The notes: generated from the sequence alone by a model not told the origin. 44,632 nucleotides of DNA from Nitrospira sp. (GCA_013140455.1 JABFSU010000103.1:1-44632), one strand, 5' to 3'; shown: positions 27,001 to 36,090, numbered from the stretch's first letter. Numbers and translations are program-made.

Positions 27001-30000
27001 GCCCATCGTGCAGATTGCCGCGTTTGTCGGCAACGGCAACGTGCAGACCGATTGCGACTGCGCGGATAAGACGCCGAAGGTCTTCTCCGTCACCGGACCG
27101 GGCAACGTCGGTCCATTCATTGCCGATGCTGATACCAGCCGCCAGCTCACGATTACGTCGGTTGGATCGGTTCAGGTGCCGGATCCTAACGCGATCAGAA
27201 CCGAAGGGAATTTTGGCGCAGTCATCACGCGGGACTTCGGGTTCGGGGACGCTCCCGGTCAAGTGACGATCGGCGGGATTCCCTTAGAGAACATCGCCTG
27301 GTCGAACAACGTGATTACTGCCGATGTCCCATTGGCGGCTCAGACCGGCCAGTTGGTCGTGACACGGGCGGACAGCGGACTATCGTCCCTCAACTCCGTC
27401 ACCGTCACAGTCGGCAATGCCGGCATTCCGGCTGTCCGTATGGTCGCGTCGGGTCAGTCGATTCAAGCGCAACTTGATCTCGCGAATCCGGGTGACCTGA
27501 TTCTGGTGCAACCCGGTACCTATTACGAAATGCTCATTATGACCAAGCCGGTGAAGCTGCAAGGCTGGGGCGCGGGTTCGACCCACATCATTGCCAGCCA
27601 ATCCTTGGCCACACAGTTGCAGACGTGGCGGGAGAAGATGAACAGCCTGGTGAACTGTCCGCTCACGCCGGCCGGAAAAATTGCCTTGTTGCCTGGTCAG
27701 GCGAACAATACTCAAGGGGCGACGGGTGGCACCTGTGGCTACCTCGCCGGCACTGGCCTGTTCCAGATCGATGAAGGCGCGGGGGTTTTTATTGGGGCGC
27801 AAGACGGCATCTTCACCAGCGGCCAGCATGGCCGCGTGGATGGGTTCTCGGTCGCCGGATCGGTGACGTCGCCCGGCATCGTGGTGAACGGCTATGCCCG
27901 ATTCGTTGAAATCAGCAACAACCAGGTGGCCAACAATCAAGGCACCTACGGCGGCGGCATCCGGCTGGGCGATCCGACCTTGACGGTCAGTGCGCAGAAC
28001 GACCATGCCACGATCCATCACAATCACATCGTGCAGAACGGCAGCTTGTTTGCGCCGGGCGCGGGTGTGGCCCTCTATGCCGGCAGCGATCACTATCAAC
28101 TGATGGACAACTACGTCTGCGGCAACTTCGCAACGGAAGACGGCGGCGGCGTGGCGCATCTCGGCTTGAGCCCCAACGGGCTGATCGCGCGGAACAAGAT
28201 CGTCTTCAACCAGACCTTCGTGCAATCGGTCGGCGGATTAGGCGGATCGGGCGCGGGCGGCGGACTGCTCGTGGCGGGCCGCGCGCCGGCCGTCGGTGGG
28301 CCGCTCCAGATCAGCGAGGGCGCGGGATCCGTAACCATCGCGTCGAACCTCATTCAGGGCAACAACGCGGGCACCAGCGACGGCGCGGGTGTCATGCTTC
28401 GGAGCATCAACGGGTTGGACGTGTTGGTCTCGCCGACCAACAACTCGACCTGGTACGAAGTGAATCTCTTCAACAATATCATCGTGAACAATGTGGCCGG
28501 ACTGTCCGGTGGCGGCATCGCCATGCAAGACGCCGCCAAGGTCAACATGATTAACAACACTGTCGCGCACAACGACAGTACGGCGACGGCGGGCATGGCG
28601 TTCAGCGCCGGCGTGCCGAACGTGTCGAATCCACAACCGGCCGGGGTCGTGTCCAGCCGCTTCAGCGCCGGGCTCTGCCAGGCGTTCCAAGAGGCGGCGG
28701 GATGTGCGCGCTACTCCGATCCCGTGATGGAGAACAACATCGTCTTGAATAACCGCTCGATGTTCTGGGAAGTGGACACCCAAGTGAATCCGCCGAAAGG
28801 CCAGTTGAAGACCGCCGGCGTGCATGATCTAGGAGTGCTGCCCGAAGGGGCGGGATTCCTCTTGCATCCGATGAACGGCATCTTAACCGACGGCACCATC
28901 GGGTACGATGTGTCGAATCAACTGGTGATCGATGTGATGAAGGCCGACGGGACTTCGGATGTCTTTGTGAATCCCTACTTCAATGCGCCGCCCGGATTCG
29001 GGTCTGTGCAGCCGGACGGCACCATCTTACAACTCGAATTTACCACCACGCTGGCGAGCGCCGCAGCGCTGGATGAAGGCGGCAATTTCATCGACGTGCA
29101 CTACGGTCCGCTCACGCCCGGCGGCAACTATCGTCTCGTGGCCAACGCTCCGGCCATCGATGCCGGGAACGATGCGGCCTTGATCGTGTCCGGTCTGTTG
29201 GCGGCCGACTATGACGGCCAGCCGAGGCCGACCGACGGCAACAGCGACGGCACGGCTCGCACCGATATCGGCGCGGACGAAACGTCCGGCGCGACGGGCA
29301 ACCAGGCCCCGACGATCACATCGAGCCCCGTGACCACGGCGACGGCCTTGCAGCTCTATGTCTATCAAGTGCTGGCCTCGGATCCGAATGCAGGCGACCT
29401 CCTTTCCTACAACCTGCCGACCGCTCCCGCAGGCATGACGATCAGTGCGACCGGGCTCGTGCAATGGACGCCGACGCAGGCTCAAGTGGGACTGAACGCG
29501 GTGATCGTGCGGGTGCAGGATCAGGGCGGAGCCTTTATCACGCAGTCCTACTCGGTGACGGTTGATCCACCAAAACCGGCCGTCGTCGGGTTCACCTTGC
29601 GCGATGCCAACGACGATGTGGTGATCGGTCCATTGACCAACGCAGCCATCGTCGATCTGAGAGATCTCTGCGGAGACTGTCAGGTCAACGTGGAAGCAAC
29701 CGTGAGCAGCCCGGCTCCCGGAGCTGTCAGAAGCGTCGTGTTGACCTTGAGTGGCGCGACGAACAGGACGCGGACTGATAACACGAATCCCTATACGATG
29801 CCGGGCAACAACGGCGGAGATTTCGCAGGGATGACCTTGAACCCCGGTCCGCATACCTTGACGGCCACGCCCTTTAGCGGCCTCAACGGGACTGGTACGC
29901 CGGGGATTCCGTTAACGGTGAATTTTACCGTCGCAGGACCGCCGGTCATCACTTCGCAGCCGGTGACGGCGGCCATGGTGGCTGAACCCTATGTCTACGA

Positions 30001-30751
30001 TTTGGAGGCAATGACGCTCACTGGGGCGCCGCTGACCTACAGCTTACCGGTTCGTCCGGCGGGTATGACGATCAACGCTACGACTGGTCTCATCAGCTGG
30101 ACGCCGGCGGCCAATCAGCGCGGCAATCGCAACGTGACCGTGCGGGTCACTGACGCGATGGGCCGGGTGACCAATCAACCCTACACCATCGTGGTCGCAA
30201 CAGGGACACCGGTGGTCAGTTCCGCGCCTGTGACGACGGCTATGGTGGCAGAACTCTATACGTACGATGTGAACGCGACCGCGGCAGTGCCGTCCGGCGA
30301 TCCGCTGGCCTACAGTCTGGCCACGTTCCCGGCGGGTATGACGATCAACGCCAGCACCGGTCTCATCAGCTGGACGCCGGCTGCCAATCAGACCGGCAAC
30401 CGCAACGTGAGAGTGCGGGTGACCGATGCCAAGGGTCGGTTCACGGAGCAGTTGTTCACCATTGCGGTGGCTTCTGGAGCGCCGGTGATCAATTCGACGC
30501 CGGTGACGACGGCAAAGGTTGCTACTCCATATACCTACGATGTGCAGGCCGCGGCGGCTGTGCCGAGTGGGGACCCCTTGACCTACAGCCTGGTGACCCG
30601 CCCGGTAGGTATGACGATCAACGCCACAACCGGCCTCATCAGTTGGACGCCGACCGCCGCGCAAGCGGGCAGTCGCAACGTGAGGGTACGGGTGACTGAT
30701 GCCAAGGGTCGGATTGTCGAGCAGCCATATACCATCTTGGTGACGTTCTAG
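24065..30751 (+). CDS. giant secreted protein: SdrD-B-like domains, parallel beta-helix, Ig-like repeats
   Basis: ATG 24065 has AGGAGG 8 nt upstream (2228 aa). A signal peptide ends ASVSAQ near residue 34. The N-terminal 1000 residues are beta-rich, with Cna/SdrD-B-like and calcium-loop segments (DANGDGVRQETE; DLNGDKVIDDVNGNGAMD). An IPT/TIG-like domain (around 1055-1115) precedes a right-handed beta-helix (about 1120-1690) with Asn- and Gly-rich turns such as NNQGTYGGGIRLGD. Four Ig-like (He_PIG type) repeats close the protein from about residue 1747, the last two about 91 residues apart. No sortase or lipid anchor is visible. It is probably a surface or matrix protein, perhaps exported by the type II system encoded downstream. 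The beta-helix could also bind or cut polysaccharide. Confidence 0.85.
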   Translation: MEGMSRMFGRVATQLGMAAACICALAAPASVSAQTPPTVTVTVQGSDGLPIAPGFRWLLQENLMYDAKQGVSCDPTGADANRPCVPGTNISANTLSTNFHKSYMPPVDKGDVAGSQAIITIPDATKKYFVSVLPHCANPASAPENCYSINGGAIAPGQTALTVVVPKQRIPTAQIFVMAFEDLAPINNAFDQGERGLGGFNVAIADAGGQILTDAMGNPLGTTYQADGLTPDLLGNGIVTTMTQGEIDFALANNGAGNPYNLKVGEALIKGLAPGKYGITITPVVGLNYQQTATIEGTKTIDAWVHANEPRYMFELGPAGHHAEFGYVQPGYVLTPQGAPLLGQGSSSITGRIVNMHMSRPPDYTMHKGHPLLGCWIGLNEFQLGRAGRGLYVAACNSDSTFTIPNVPDGSYQLAVWDQFLDNIFALVPVTVTGGNLDLGDVGVFRWFGAQDHYVFFDANGDGVRQETEVGIRDQVVNLRFRDGTIYQSFPTDTTGYVPFDEIFPFFSWQVAEVDFARFKATGVTVTVDAGGPVVPGEKLTPQIQADGVSTTRTETGPVLLQGFQSFLGTTNKFEWGKKNYSPGENGGISGIVQYATTRAEDDPRYAAAETWEPGIPRVPVFLYRDLNGDKVIDDVNGNGAMDLADADHYPFGWSNGGEMGPEDVKRNDIGGIAGINDPTFVFNAGDAVQIATTDSWDDNNPTGCPGNPADPFHQNGKCYDGLRNFNQARPAVFDGGYAFTSYVPTGRSSGGTAVTLVAGQYIVEALTPKGYEYQKEEDKNVDFGNASIVSPLALPPACVGTRNAPVPANLTLFPGVAAPNAGINTPLCDRKVVLLTSGQNAAANFFMFTEVPLAAQVTGFVLNDLANEFDPLSPNFSEKAAPSWLPISFRDWTGKEVVRVYTDQFGTYNAMLPSTYTINAPTPSGVSPQMLQACLNNPGPIQDPVSGQMVIDPFYNKHYGQTCWTLHYLPGTTTYADTPIVQIAAFVGNGNVQTDCDCADKTPKVFSVTGPGNVGPFIADADTSRQLTITSVGSVQVPDPNAIRTEGNFGAVITRDFGFGDAPGQVTIGGIPLENIAWSNNVITADVPLAAQTGQLVVTRADSGLSSLNSVTVTVGNAGIPAVRMVASGQSIQAQLDLANPGDLILVQPGTYYEMLIMTKPVKLQGWGAGSTHIIASQSLATQLQTWREKMNSLVNCPLTPAGKIALLPGQANNTQGATGGTCGYLAGTGLFQIDEGAGVFIGAQDGIFTSGQHGRVDGFSVAGSVTSPGIVVNGYARFVEISNNQVANNQGTYGGGIRLGDPTLTVSAQNDHATIHHNHIVQNGSLFAPGAGVALYAGSDHYQLMDNYVCGNFATEDGGGVAHLGLSPNGLIARNKIVFNQTFVQSVGGLGGSGAGGGLLVAGRAPAVGGPLQISEGAGSVTIASNLIQGNNAGTSDGAGVMLRSINGLDVLVSPTNNSTWYEVNLFNNIIVNNVAGLSGGGIAMQDAAKVNMINNTVAHNDSTATAGMAFSAGVPNVSNPQPAGVVSSRFSAGLCQAFQEAAGCARYSDPVMENNIVLNNRSMFWEVDTQVNPPKGQLKTAGVHDLGVLPEGAGFLLHPMNGILTDGTIGYDVSNQLVIDVMKADGTSDVFVNPYFNAPPGFGSVQPDGTILQLEFTTTLASAAALDEGGNFIDVHYGPLTPGGNYRLVANAPAIDAGNDAALIVSGLLAADYDGQPRPTDGNSDGTARTDIGADETSGATGNQAPTITSSPVTTATALQLYVYQVLASDPNAGDLLSYNLPTAPAGMTISATGLVQWTPTQAQVGLNAVIVRVQDQGGAFITQSYSVTVDPPKPAVVGFTLRDANDDVVIGPLTNAAIVDLRDLCGDCQVNVEATVSSPAPGAVRSVVLTLSGATNRTRTDNTNPYTMPGNNGGDFAGMTLNPGPHTLTATPFSGLNGTGTPGIPLTVNFTVAGPPVITSQPVTAAMVAEPYVYDLEAMTLTGAPLTYSLPVRPAGMTINATTGLISWTPAANQRGNRNVTVRVTDAMGRVTNQPYTIVVATGTPVVSSAPVTTAMVAELYTYDVNATAAVPSGDPLAYSLATFPAGMTINASTGLISWTPAANQTGNRNVRVRVTDAKGRFTEQLFTIAVASGAPVINSTPVTTAKVATPYTYDVQAAAAVPSGDPLTYSLVTRPVGMTINATTGLISWTPTAAQAGSRNVRVRVTDAKGRIVEQPYTILVTF
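30205..30751 (+). repeat. tandem Ig-like coding repeats of about 273 bp
   Basis: The last two Ig-like units, each starting with a P-V-(V/I)-x-S-x-PVTTA pattern and ending VRVRVTDAKGR, repeat with a 273-bp spacing. A third, more distant copy begins near 29938. They form a C-terminal stalk of the giant protein. Confidence 0.75.
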
Positions 30752-30760
30752 TTGAAACAG

Positions 30761-30790
30761 CCCGGTTCCGCGATGAGTCGTGGAACCGGG
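30761..30790 (+). terminator. hairpin after the giant protein gene
   Basis: CCCGGTTCC (30761-30769) pairs with GGAACCGGG (30782-30790) around a 12-nt loop, 9 nt after the stop. Only a short TTT follows, so it may be a weak terminator or an mRNA-protecting hairpin between the giant gene and the oxidase genes. Confidence 0.6.
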
Positions 30791-30812
30791 GGCTTTGAAG
30801 AAGGAGACGCAC

Positions 30813-32039
30813 ATGTCATTTTCAAAACGGTATCTACTCACGCTCTTGATGACCGCTGGCCTCGGGCTGTCCGGCATGAATGCCGAGGCAATCGTGAATG
30901 TGCAATGTCCCGGCGATACGAATGGAGATGGGGTGAGCGATACCCCGGGCATCGAGTGCCGGCATCTCTCCGGAGGCGACGGCTTCATACGCATGGCCGA
31001 CGGTCGTGCGGGGCTCTACATCTTTGGCTTTTCAAATCTGACCGGCAGACCGATCGCGGAGTCTCTGAGTTGGGGCACCCTCGCGGCGCAATTTGCGGCG
31101 CCGACGCTGTACTTCAAGGAGGGCGACAAAGTCTACCTGACGCTCTCCAACGCCGGAACCGTCATGCGGCCCGATTTGTTCGATCCGCATAGCGTCCACT
31201 GGCATGGCTTTCCGAACGCGGGGTCGGTCTACGACGGCGAGCCGGAAGCCAGTATCAGCATCAATCCCAGTTCGAGCCTGACCTACTACTATGAACCGGT
31301 CGAGGTCGGGACCTTCATGTACCACTGCCACGTCGAAGCGGCAGAGCACATGCAGATGGGTATGCTCGGGAACTTGTATGTGTTGCCGAAACAGAATGAC
31401 TTGCCGAACGGGACCCTGCTCGGGACGCACCAGCATCAAACCGGAAATAAATATGTGTACAACGACGGTGACGGGTCGACCCGCTATGACGTCGAGTTCC
31501 CGCTTCAGATCGGCTCGATGGACCCGGTCTTTCACGATCTTCACCTCGGTGTTCAGCCGCTGCCCTTTGCCAACTTGCTCGATACCTACCCGATGTTGAA
31601 CGGCCGTGGGTACCCGGATACGGTCAATAATAGTCCGACCGGATTGCCGGCGCCTGAGGAAAAGGTCGCCGCCAACTATCGAAGCGCCAACGTGACGTCG
31701 AACCCGCAGTCGTCACTGATTCAAGCTCAAGCCGGGCAGAAGATTCTGCTCCGGATCAGTAACCTCAATATCACGACGTTCTATAGTCTCTCCGCGATGG
31801 GGTTGCCCATGAAGGTGGTCGGTACCGGCGCGCATATCCTCAAGGGACCGAACGGACTCCCGGCCTACTACGACACGAATTCCGTGACGCTGGGCGGGGG
31901 GGAGGCCATGGATGTGATCATCGATACGACCGGCGTTCCGGCAGGCACCTATTTCCTCTACAGCACGAACCTGAATTATCTCAGCAATAACACCGAAGAT
32001 TTCGGCGGCATGATGACCGAGATCCACATTACTCTGTAG
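30813..32039 (+). CDS. two-domain multicopper oxidase with intact type 1 motif
   Basis: The start is ATG 30813, 5 nt after AAGGAGA (408 aa); the signal peptide ends MNAEA. The N-terminal cupredoxin domain has His126-x-x-His129-x-His131-Gly (PHSVHWHGF) and His171-Cys172-His173 followed by His179 and Met184 (HCHVEAAEHMQMGM). These are the complete type 1 ligand set plus trinuclear-centre His. The second domain (about residues 210-408) lacks the HCH motif but has HQH and HDLH segments. This layout recalls small two-domain oxidases that complete their trinuclear site between subunits. The substrate (metal ion, phenolic or other) cannot be read from sequence. It is the first of three oxidase-fold genes. 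Confidence 0.88.
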   Translation: MSFSKRYLLTLLMTAGLGLSGMNAEAIVNVQCPGDTNGDGVSDTPGIECRHLSGGDGFIRMADGRAGLYIFGFSNLTGRPIAESLSWGTLAAQFAAPTLYFKEGDKVYLTLSNAGTVMRPDLFDPHSVHWHGFPNAGSVYDGEPEASISINPSSSLTYYYEPVEVGTFMYHCHVEAAEHMQMGMLGNLYVLPKQNDLPNGTLLGTHQHQTGNKYVYNDGDGSTRYDVEFPLQIGSMDPVFHDLHLGVQPLPFANLLDTYPMLNGRGYPDTVNNSPTGLPAPEEKVAANYRSANVTSNPQSSLIQAQAGQKILLRISNLNITTFYSLSAMGLPMKVVGTGAHILKGPNGLPAYYDTNSVTLGGGEAMDVIIDTTGVPAGTYFLYSTNLNYLSNNTEDFGGMMTEIHITL

Positions 32040-32074
32040 GCCTGATGGACCTGGATACACGAAGGAGCACGACG

Positions 32075-33400
32075 ATGAAGCTGGCAACCATGACACGAGG
32101 GATTGTGACGTTCTTCACCGCGCTTGCAGTCCTGCCGGGCCTTGTCCCGGATCGGGCGTTGGCAACCATCGACGGCGTGAATGGCCCTGCATTCACTCTG
32201 GTCGCCACGACGGGCCTGATTTCCACCGGCGACGGCCAGAGTCTGTTGGGTTGGGGCTACGCGAACGGGAGTGGACTGATGCAGTACCCTGGCCCGACGA
32301 TGATCGTGAATCAGGGCGACACCGTGACCGTGACGTTGACGAATGAGCTGGCGGTGCCTGTCTCCATTGTCTTTCCAGGGCAGACGAACGTGACCGCGAC
32401 GGGCGGCGCGGCCGGCACTCTGACACAGGAAGCGCCGGCGGCTCCCTGCGTCGCCGACTGTGCCGTGACCTATACGTTTACCGCGAGTCAGCCGGGGACC
32501 TACCTCTATCACAGCGGGACCCAGCAGGATCTGGAAGTCGAAATGGGTCTGGTCGGCGCCTTGATCGTGCGGCCCAATGCCGCAGATCCCTTGCACCAAG
32601 CCTATGAACACCCGAGCAGCGCGTTCGAGCGCGAATACCTGTTTCTCCTCACGGAAATGGACCCCAATATTCACCGGCTCGTCGATTTCGGGATGACGGC
32701 CCAGGTTGATTTCACCACGTATCACCCGACCCTCTGGTTCATCAATGGACGCAATGCGCCGGACACCATGCTGGGCGCGGGGAGCCAAGCTCCCTGGCTG
32801 GCCTATCAGCCCTATAACAGCATGCCGCAGATCCATCCGGGCGAGCGGGCTTTGATGCGGCTGATCGGCGCGGGACGAGATCTCCATCCCTTCCATCACC
32901 ATGGGAATAATGCCTGGATTGTTGCGCGTGATGGGCGGCTGTTGCAGAGCACGCCCGGTGCTGGGGCCGATCTGGCCGAATCCAATTTCACCATCACGAT
33001 GGTACCGGGAGGAACGGTTGATGCGCTGTGGACTTGGACCGGCGAAAAATTGGGATGGGACATCTATGGCGACCCCAATCAATCTGCCACGACCCACAGC
33101 TGCAACAATCCGACCGGCTTTGACACGGTGACCCATGAATATTGTCCCGATCACGGAAAGGCGCTGCCGACCACGATGCCGGATCTCCTGAGCCTGACCT
33201 TTGGCGGCAACTGGAGCGGCAGCCCGTTCCTGGGACAGCTTGCTGCGTTGCCGCCTGGGCAGGGTGGCAATAACCCGACCGGGGCCTTTACGTTCATGTG
33301 GCATTCGCACACAGAACGCGAGATGACCAACGATGACATTTTCCCCGGCGGCATGATGACGATGATGATGGTCGAGCATCCGAGCGTGCAGATTCCGTAA
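32075..33400 (+). CDS. multicopper-oxidase-fold protein lacking the type 1 cysteine
   Basis: The start is ATG 32075 after GAAGGAG (441 aa) with an export signal ending DRALA. Two cupredoxin domains are visible. Domain 1 has VFPGQ where HxHG is expected, and YLYHSGT where HxH is expected. Domain 2 keeps His271-x-x-His274-x-His276-Gly (HPFHHHG) but has His410-Ser-His412 in place of His-Cys-His, so a normal type 1 copper cannot form. A run of Met residues (GGMMTMMMV) follows. It may bind copper differently or serve as a partner subunit of the intact oxidase encoded 35 nt upstream. Function is unknown. Confidence 0.85.
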   Translation: MKLATMTRGIVTFFTALAVLPGLVPDRALATIDGVNGPAFTLVATTGLISTGDGQSLLGWGYANGSGLMQYPGPTMIVNQGDTVTVTLTNELAVPVSIVFPGQTNVTATGGAAGTLTQEAPAAPCVADCAVTYTFTASQPGTYLYHSGTQQDLEVEMGLVGALIVRPNAADPLHQAYEHPSSAFEREYLFLLTEMDPNIHRLVDFGMTAQVDFTTYHPTLWFINGRNAPDTMLGAGSQAPWLAYQPYNSMPQIHPGERALMRLIGAGRDLHPFHHHGNNAWIVARDGRLLQSTPGAGADLAESNFTITMVPGGTVDALWTWTGEKLGWDIYGDPNQSATTHSCNNPTGFDTVTHEYCPDHGKALPTTMPDLLSLTFGGNWSGSPFLGQLAALPPGQGGNNPTGAFTFMWHSHTEREMTNDDIFPGGMMTMMMVEHPSVQIP

Positions 33401-33423
33401 ATGCCGCAGACTGGAGGAAGGCC

Positions 33424-33633
33424 ATGGAAGAGCGTGCGCCAGACCAGGCTGGTCGATCGGAGCCGATGTCTCCGGCTCAATCCCGGCAGGACTCTAAGAT
33501 GTCAGGCCTTGGGCCTGAACGTTGGCGGGCCAGGAAGCGGCCGTCAATCTATCTCGTATTTCCACCAGGCGTGGAAGGCAAGCGGAAGCGAACATTGCTC
33601 GGATTGGACGGCGATGAATCGCGCGAGGACTGA
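33424..33633 (+). CDS. 69-aa charged hypothetical protein
   Basis: An ideal GGAGG lies 6 nt before ATG 33424, and the frame stays open for 69 codons between two oxidase genes. The product is rich in Arg, Lys, Glu and Pro and has no signal peptide or membrane helix. A competing frame from ATG 33401 (93 codons, ending at 33682) overlaps it without a good Shine-Dalgarno. I do not recognise either product. Confidence 0.4.
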   Translation: MEERAPDQAGRSEPMSPAQSRQDSKMSGLGPERWRARKRPSIYLVFPPGVEGKRKRTLLGLDGDESRED

Positions 33634-33684
33634 GATGACAACAGGAATGACGGGTCTTCACATTACAACGCAGGAGTCATGACG

Positions 33685-36087
33685 ATGCGCACCCTACATC
33701 ATTTTCTGAGAGCTTGTTCATTGGCTGTCGTCGGGGTGGCTCTCGGCACCAGCCCCGTCTGGTCGGCGGAAGTCTGGCTCGAGGCTCGGCCACTGACTGG
33801 GTTGGAATATCCGGTGGGTATACCGTCGACAGTGCCGATGTGGGGGTACGCGTCCTGCGACTCCAGTTGGGTGTGCGGACCCGCCGCTGTCCCAGGGCCG
33901 CAGCTGGTCGTGCCGGCTGGTGAGACGAGCCTCACCATTCATTTGAAAAACAACTTGCCTGCTATCGGCCTCTCAGTGCCGAATATGACGTCGGTTGTGA
34001 TTCCCGGTCAGCGGGAAGACAACATGGTTCCCGTCATGTTTGATCCAATTGTGAGTCCGCACGGTGACGGCGTGTTACGAGCTCGGATGCGGTCGTTCAC
34101 CCACGAAACCACTCAGGGCCAAATCGGCGACTATGTCTGGTCGAACCTCAAGCCCGGCACCTATCTCTATCACAGTGGAACTCACGCGCAGGTGCAGGTC
34201 CAGATGGGACTGTATGGCAGCATCAAAGCCGATGCGGTGACGGGACAAGCCTACGCGGGACAGGCCTACGTCGGAGAGGCTACCCTGCTCTTCAGCGAAA
34301 TTGATCCGGCGCTCCATACAGAAGTGGCGAACGGAACATACGGTACCGCCGGTCATTCGACCAGCACCATCAACTATCAGCCGAAATACTTCCTCATCAA
34401 CGGCGCGCCCTATTCGGCCTTGACCGCGCCGATCGCGGCTGGTCAGGCAGGCCAGCGGAATCTCCTGCGGCTGCTGAACGCCGGGGTGGAGTCGCATGTG
34501 GCGGCGTTGCTGGGCGGGCATTTCCAGGTGATTGCCGAAGACGGCAATCCGCTCGCGCATCCGCGCGAGCAGTATGAGACGTTGCTGGCTGCCGCCAAGA
34601 CGATGGATGCGATCTGGGTGCCGGCGGTGAACGGCACCTATTCGATCCACGACCGCCGGAACCGACAGGGCATGTTGGCGAAATTGGAGGTCAGTGCGGG
34701 CGCAGCGGTGGCGCCCACCGCAGTCAGCGATGCCTATTCGACGCCGGTGAATATCCCATTGAACGTGGCGGCTCGCGGTGTCTTGTTGAACGATCAGAAT
34801 GCCCTGACGGCCACCGCTGTCCTCGTGACTGGTCCCGCAAGCGGCACGCTGGTCCTCAATGCCGACGGCTCGTTTGTCTATACCCCGGCGCCGGCCTTCT
34901 TCGGTCAAGTCTCTTTTACCTATAAGGCGAACAACGGGACGGACAGCAATGTCGCAACTGTCACCATCACGGTGAACCGTCCGCCGGTGACTGTGAACGA
35001 TGCAGCAACGACCCAACCGAACACAGCGGTGACCGTGAATGTCTTGGCGAACGACAGCGATCCGGAGAGCCAGCCGCTGACGATTACGTCGGTGACGCAG
35101 GGAACCAACGGGGCCGTGACCTTTACTGCGACGGGTGTGGTCTATACCCCGAACGCGGCCTTTACAGGAGTCGATACCTTTACCTACACGATCAGCGACG
35201 GGCAGCTACCGGTGCCTGGTACTGCGACTGGAACGGTGACGGTGACGGTGGTTGGGAATCTCGCGCCGACGGCCAATCCCGATCTCAGGACCATGGCGGA
35301 GGACGGTACGTTAATTATCTCGGTGCTTGCAAACGACACCGATCCGGAGAACCAGCCGCTGACGATCACAGCGGTGACCCAAGGGGCGCACGGTACAGTG
35401 ACGAACAACGGCACGACCGTGACCTATAAGCCCGCGCTGAACTTCAACGGCGGCGATTCGTTCACCTATACGATCAGCGACGGACAAGCACCGACCCCGG
35501 GTACAGCCACCGGCATGGTCACCATGACTGTCACACCGGTGAACGACGCGCCGGTGGCCGTGGCCAACACCTATGGGGTGAACAAACAGACCTCGTTCAC
35601 TGTTCCTGCATTCGGCGTGCTGGCGAACGACAGCGATGTGGACGGGAATACGCTGACAGCCGTTCAACGGTCCAACCCGTCAGGCACGGTGAGTCTCAAT
35701 GCAGACGGGTCGTTCACCTATACAACGACGGCGGGCTACGTCGGCACGCGGGTCTTCAAGTATCGCGCAAACGACGGTCTGCTGAACAGCGCCGACGTCA
35801 ATGTGACGTTGGTCAAGGATCTGACGGTGGTGCGCTTTGACCGTGCGGCTAACGGCGATTGGCTTATTCGCGGCAAGAGCACCAAGCCGAATACGACTGT
35901 GACAATCTATCCCGGCGCGACGGCGACGGGAACTCCGCTGACGACGACGACGGGGCAGACGTCTGTCACGGTCGGAGGCAACGGCAGTTGGACCTTCAGG
36001 ACAGCGGCCGGGTCCCTCTCGTCCGGACAGCCGATCAGCGCCAAGTCATCGACCGGCGCGGAAGTGATCGACGTGCCGGTGCCGTAA
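33685..36087 (+). CDS. cupredoxin/multicopper-oxidase-like protein with cadherin-like and Ig-like repeats
   Basis: ATG 33685 is preferred (AGGAG 8 nt upstream; ATG 33679 is too close), giving 800 aa with a signal peptide ending VWSAE. Residues 30-335 form two cupredoxin-like domains related to the preceding gene product: the same PGQ segment, and His163 in YLYHSGTHAQVQVQMGLYG. The second domain has lost HPxHxH and HCH entirely (SIHDRRNRQGM remains). Residues about 342-712 are four cadherin/VCBS-like repeats with LANDSDPE-type calcium loops, and the C-terminus is an Ig-like domain. Copper oxidase activity is unlikely; a scaffold or adhesive subunit is more plausible. Confidence 0.82.
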   Translation: MRTLHHFLRACSLAVVGVALGTSPVWSAEVWLEARPLTGLEYPVGIPSTVPMWGYASCDSSWVCGPAAVPGPQLVVPAGETSLTIHLKNNLPAIGLSVPNMTSVVIPGQREDNMVPVMFDPIVSPHGDGVLRARMRSFTHETTQGQIGDYVWSNLKPGTYLYHSGTHAQVQVQMGLYGSIKADAVTGQAYAGQAYVGEATLLFSEIDPALHTEVANGTYGTAGHSTSTINYQPKYFLINGAPYSALTAPIAAGQAGQRNLLRLLNAGVESHVAALLGGHFQVIAEDGNPLAHPREQYETLLAAAKTMDAIWVPAVNGTYSIHDRRNRQGMLAKLEVSAGAAVAPTAVSDAYSTPVNIPLNVAARGVLLNDQNALTATAVLVTGPASGTLVLNADGSFVYTPAPAFFGQVSFTYKANNGTDSNVATVTITVNRPPVTVNDAATTQPNTAVTVNVLANDSDPESQPLTITSVTQGTNGAVTFTATGVVYTPNAAFTGVDTFTYTISDGQLPVPGTATGTVTVTVVGNLAPTANPDLRTMAEDGTLIISVLANDTDPENQPLTITAVTQGAHGTVTNNGTTVTYKPALNFNGGDSFTYTISDGQAPTPGTATGMVTMTVTPVNDAPVAVANTYGVNKQTSFTVPAFGVLANDSDVDGNTLTAVQRSNPSGTVSLNADGSFTYTTTAGYVGTRVFKYRANDGLLNSADVNVTLVKDLTVVRFDRAANGDWLIRGKSTKPNTTVTIYPGATATGTPLTTTTGQTSVTVGGNGSWTFRTAAGSLSSGQPISAKSSTGAEVIDVPVP

Positions 36088-36090
36088 AGG

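Noticed and set aside
25760-27262. 500-codon minus-strand frame inside the giant secreted protein gene
   Set aside because: Arg/His-rich shadow of GC-rich coding DNA, without signal, motif or Shine-Dalgarno.
33401-33682. 93-aa gene starting right after the second oxidase-fold gene
   Set aside because: No Shine-Dalgarno at its ATG; the overlapping 69-aa frame has an ideal one. It is kept only as part of a finding.
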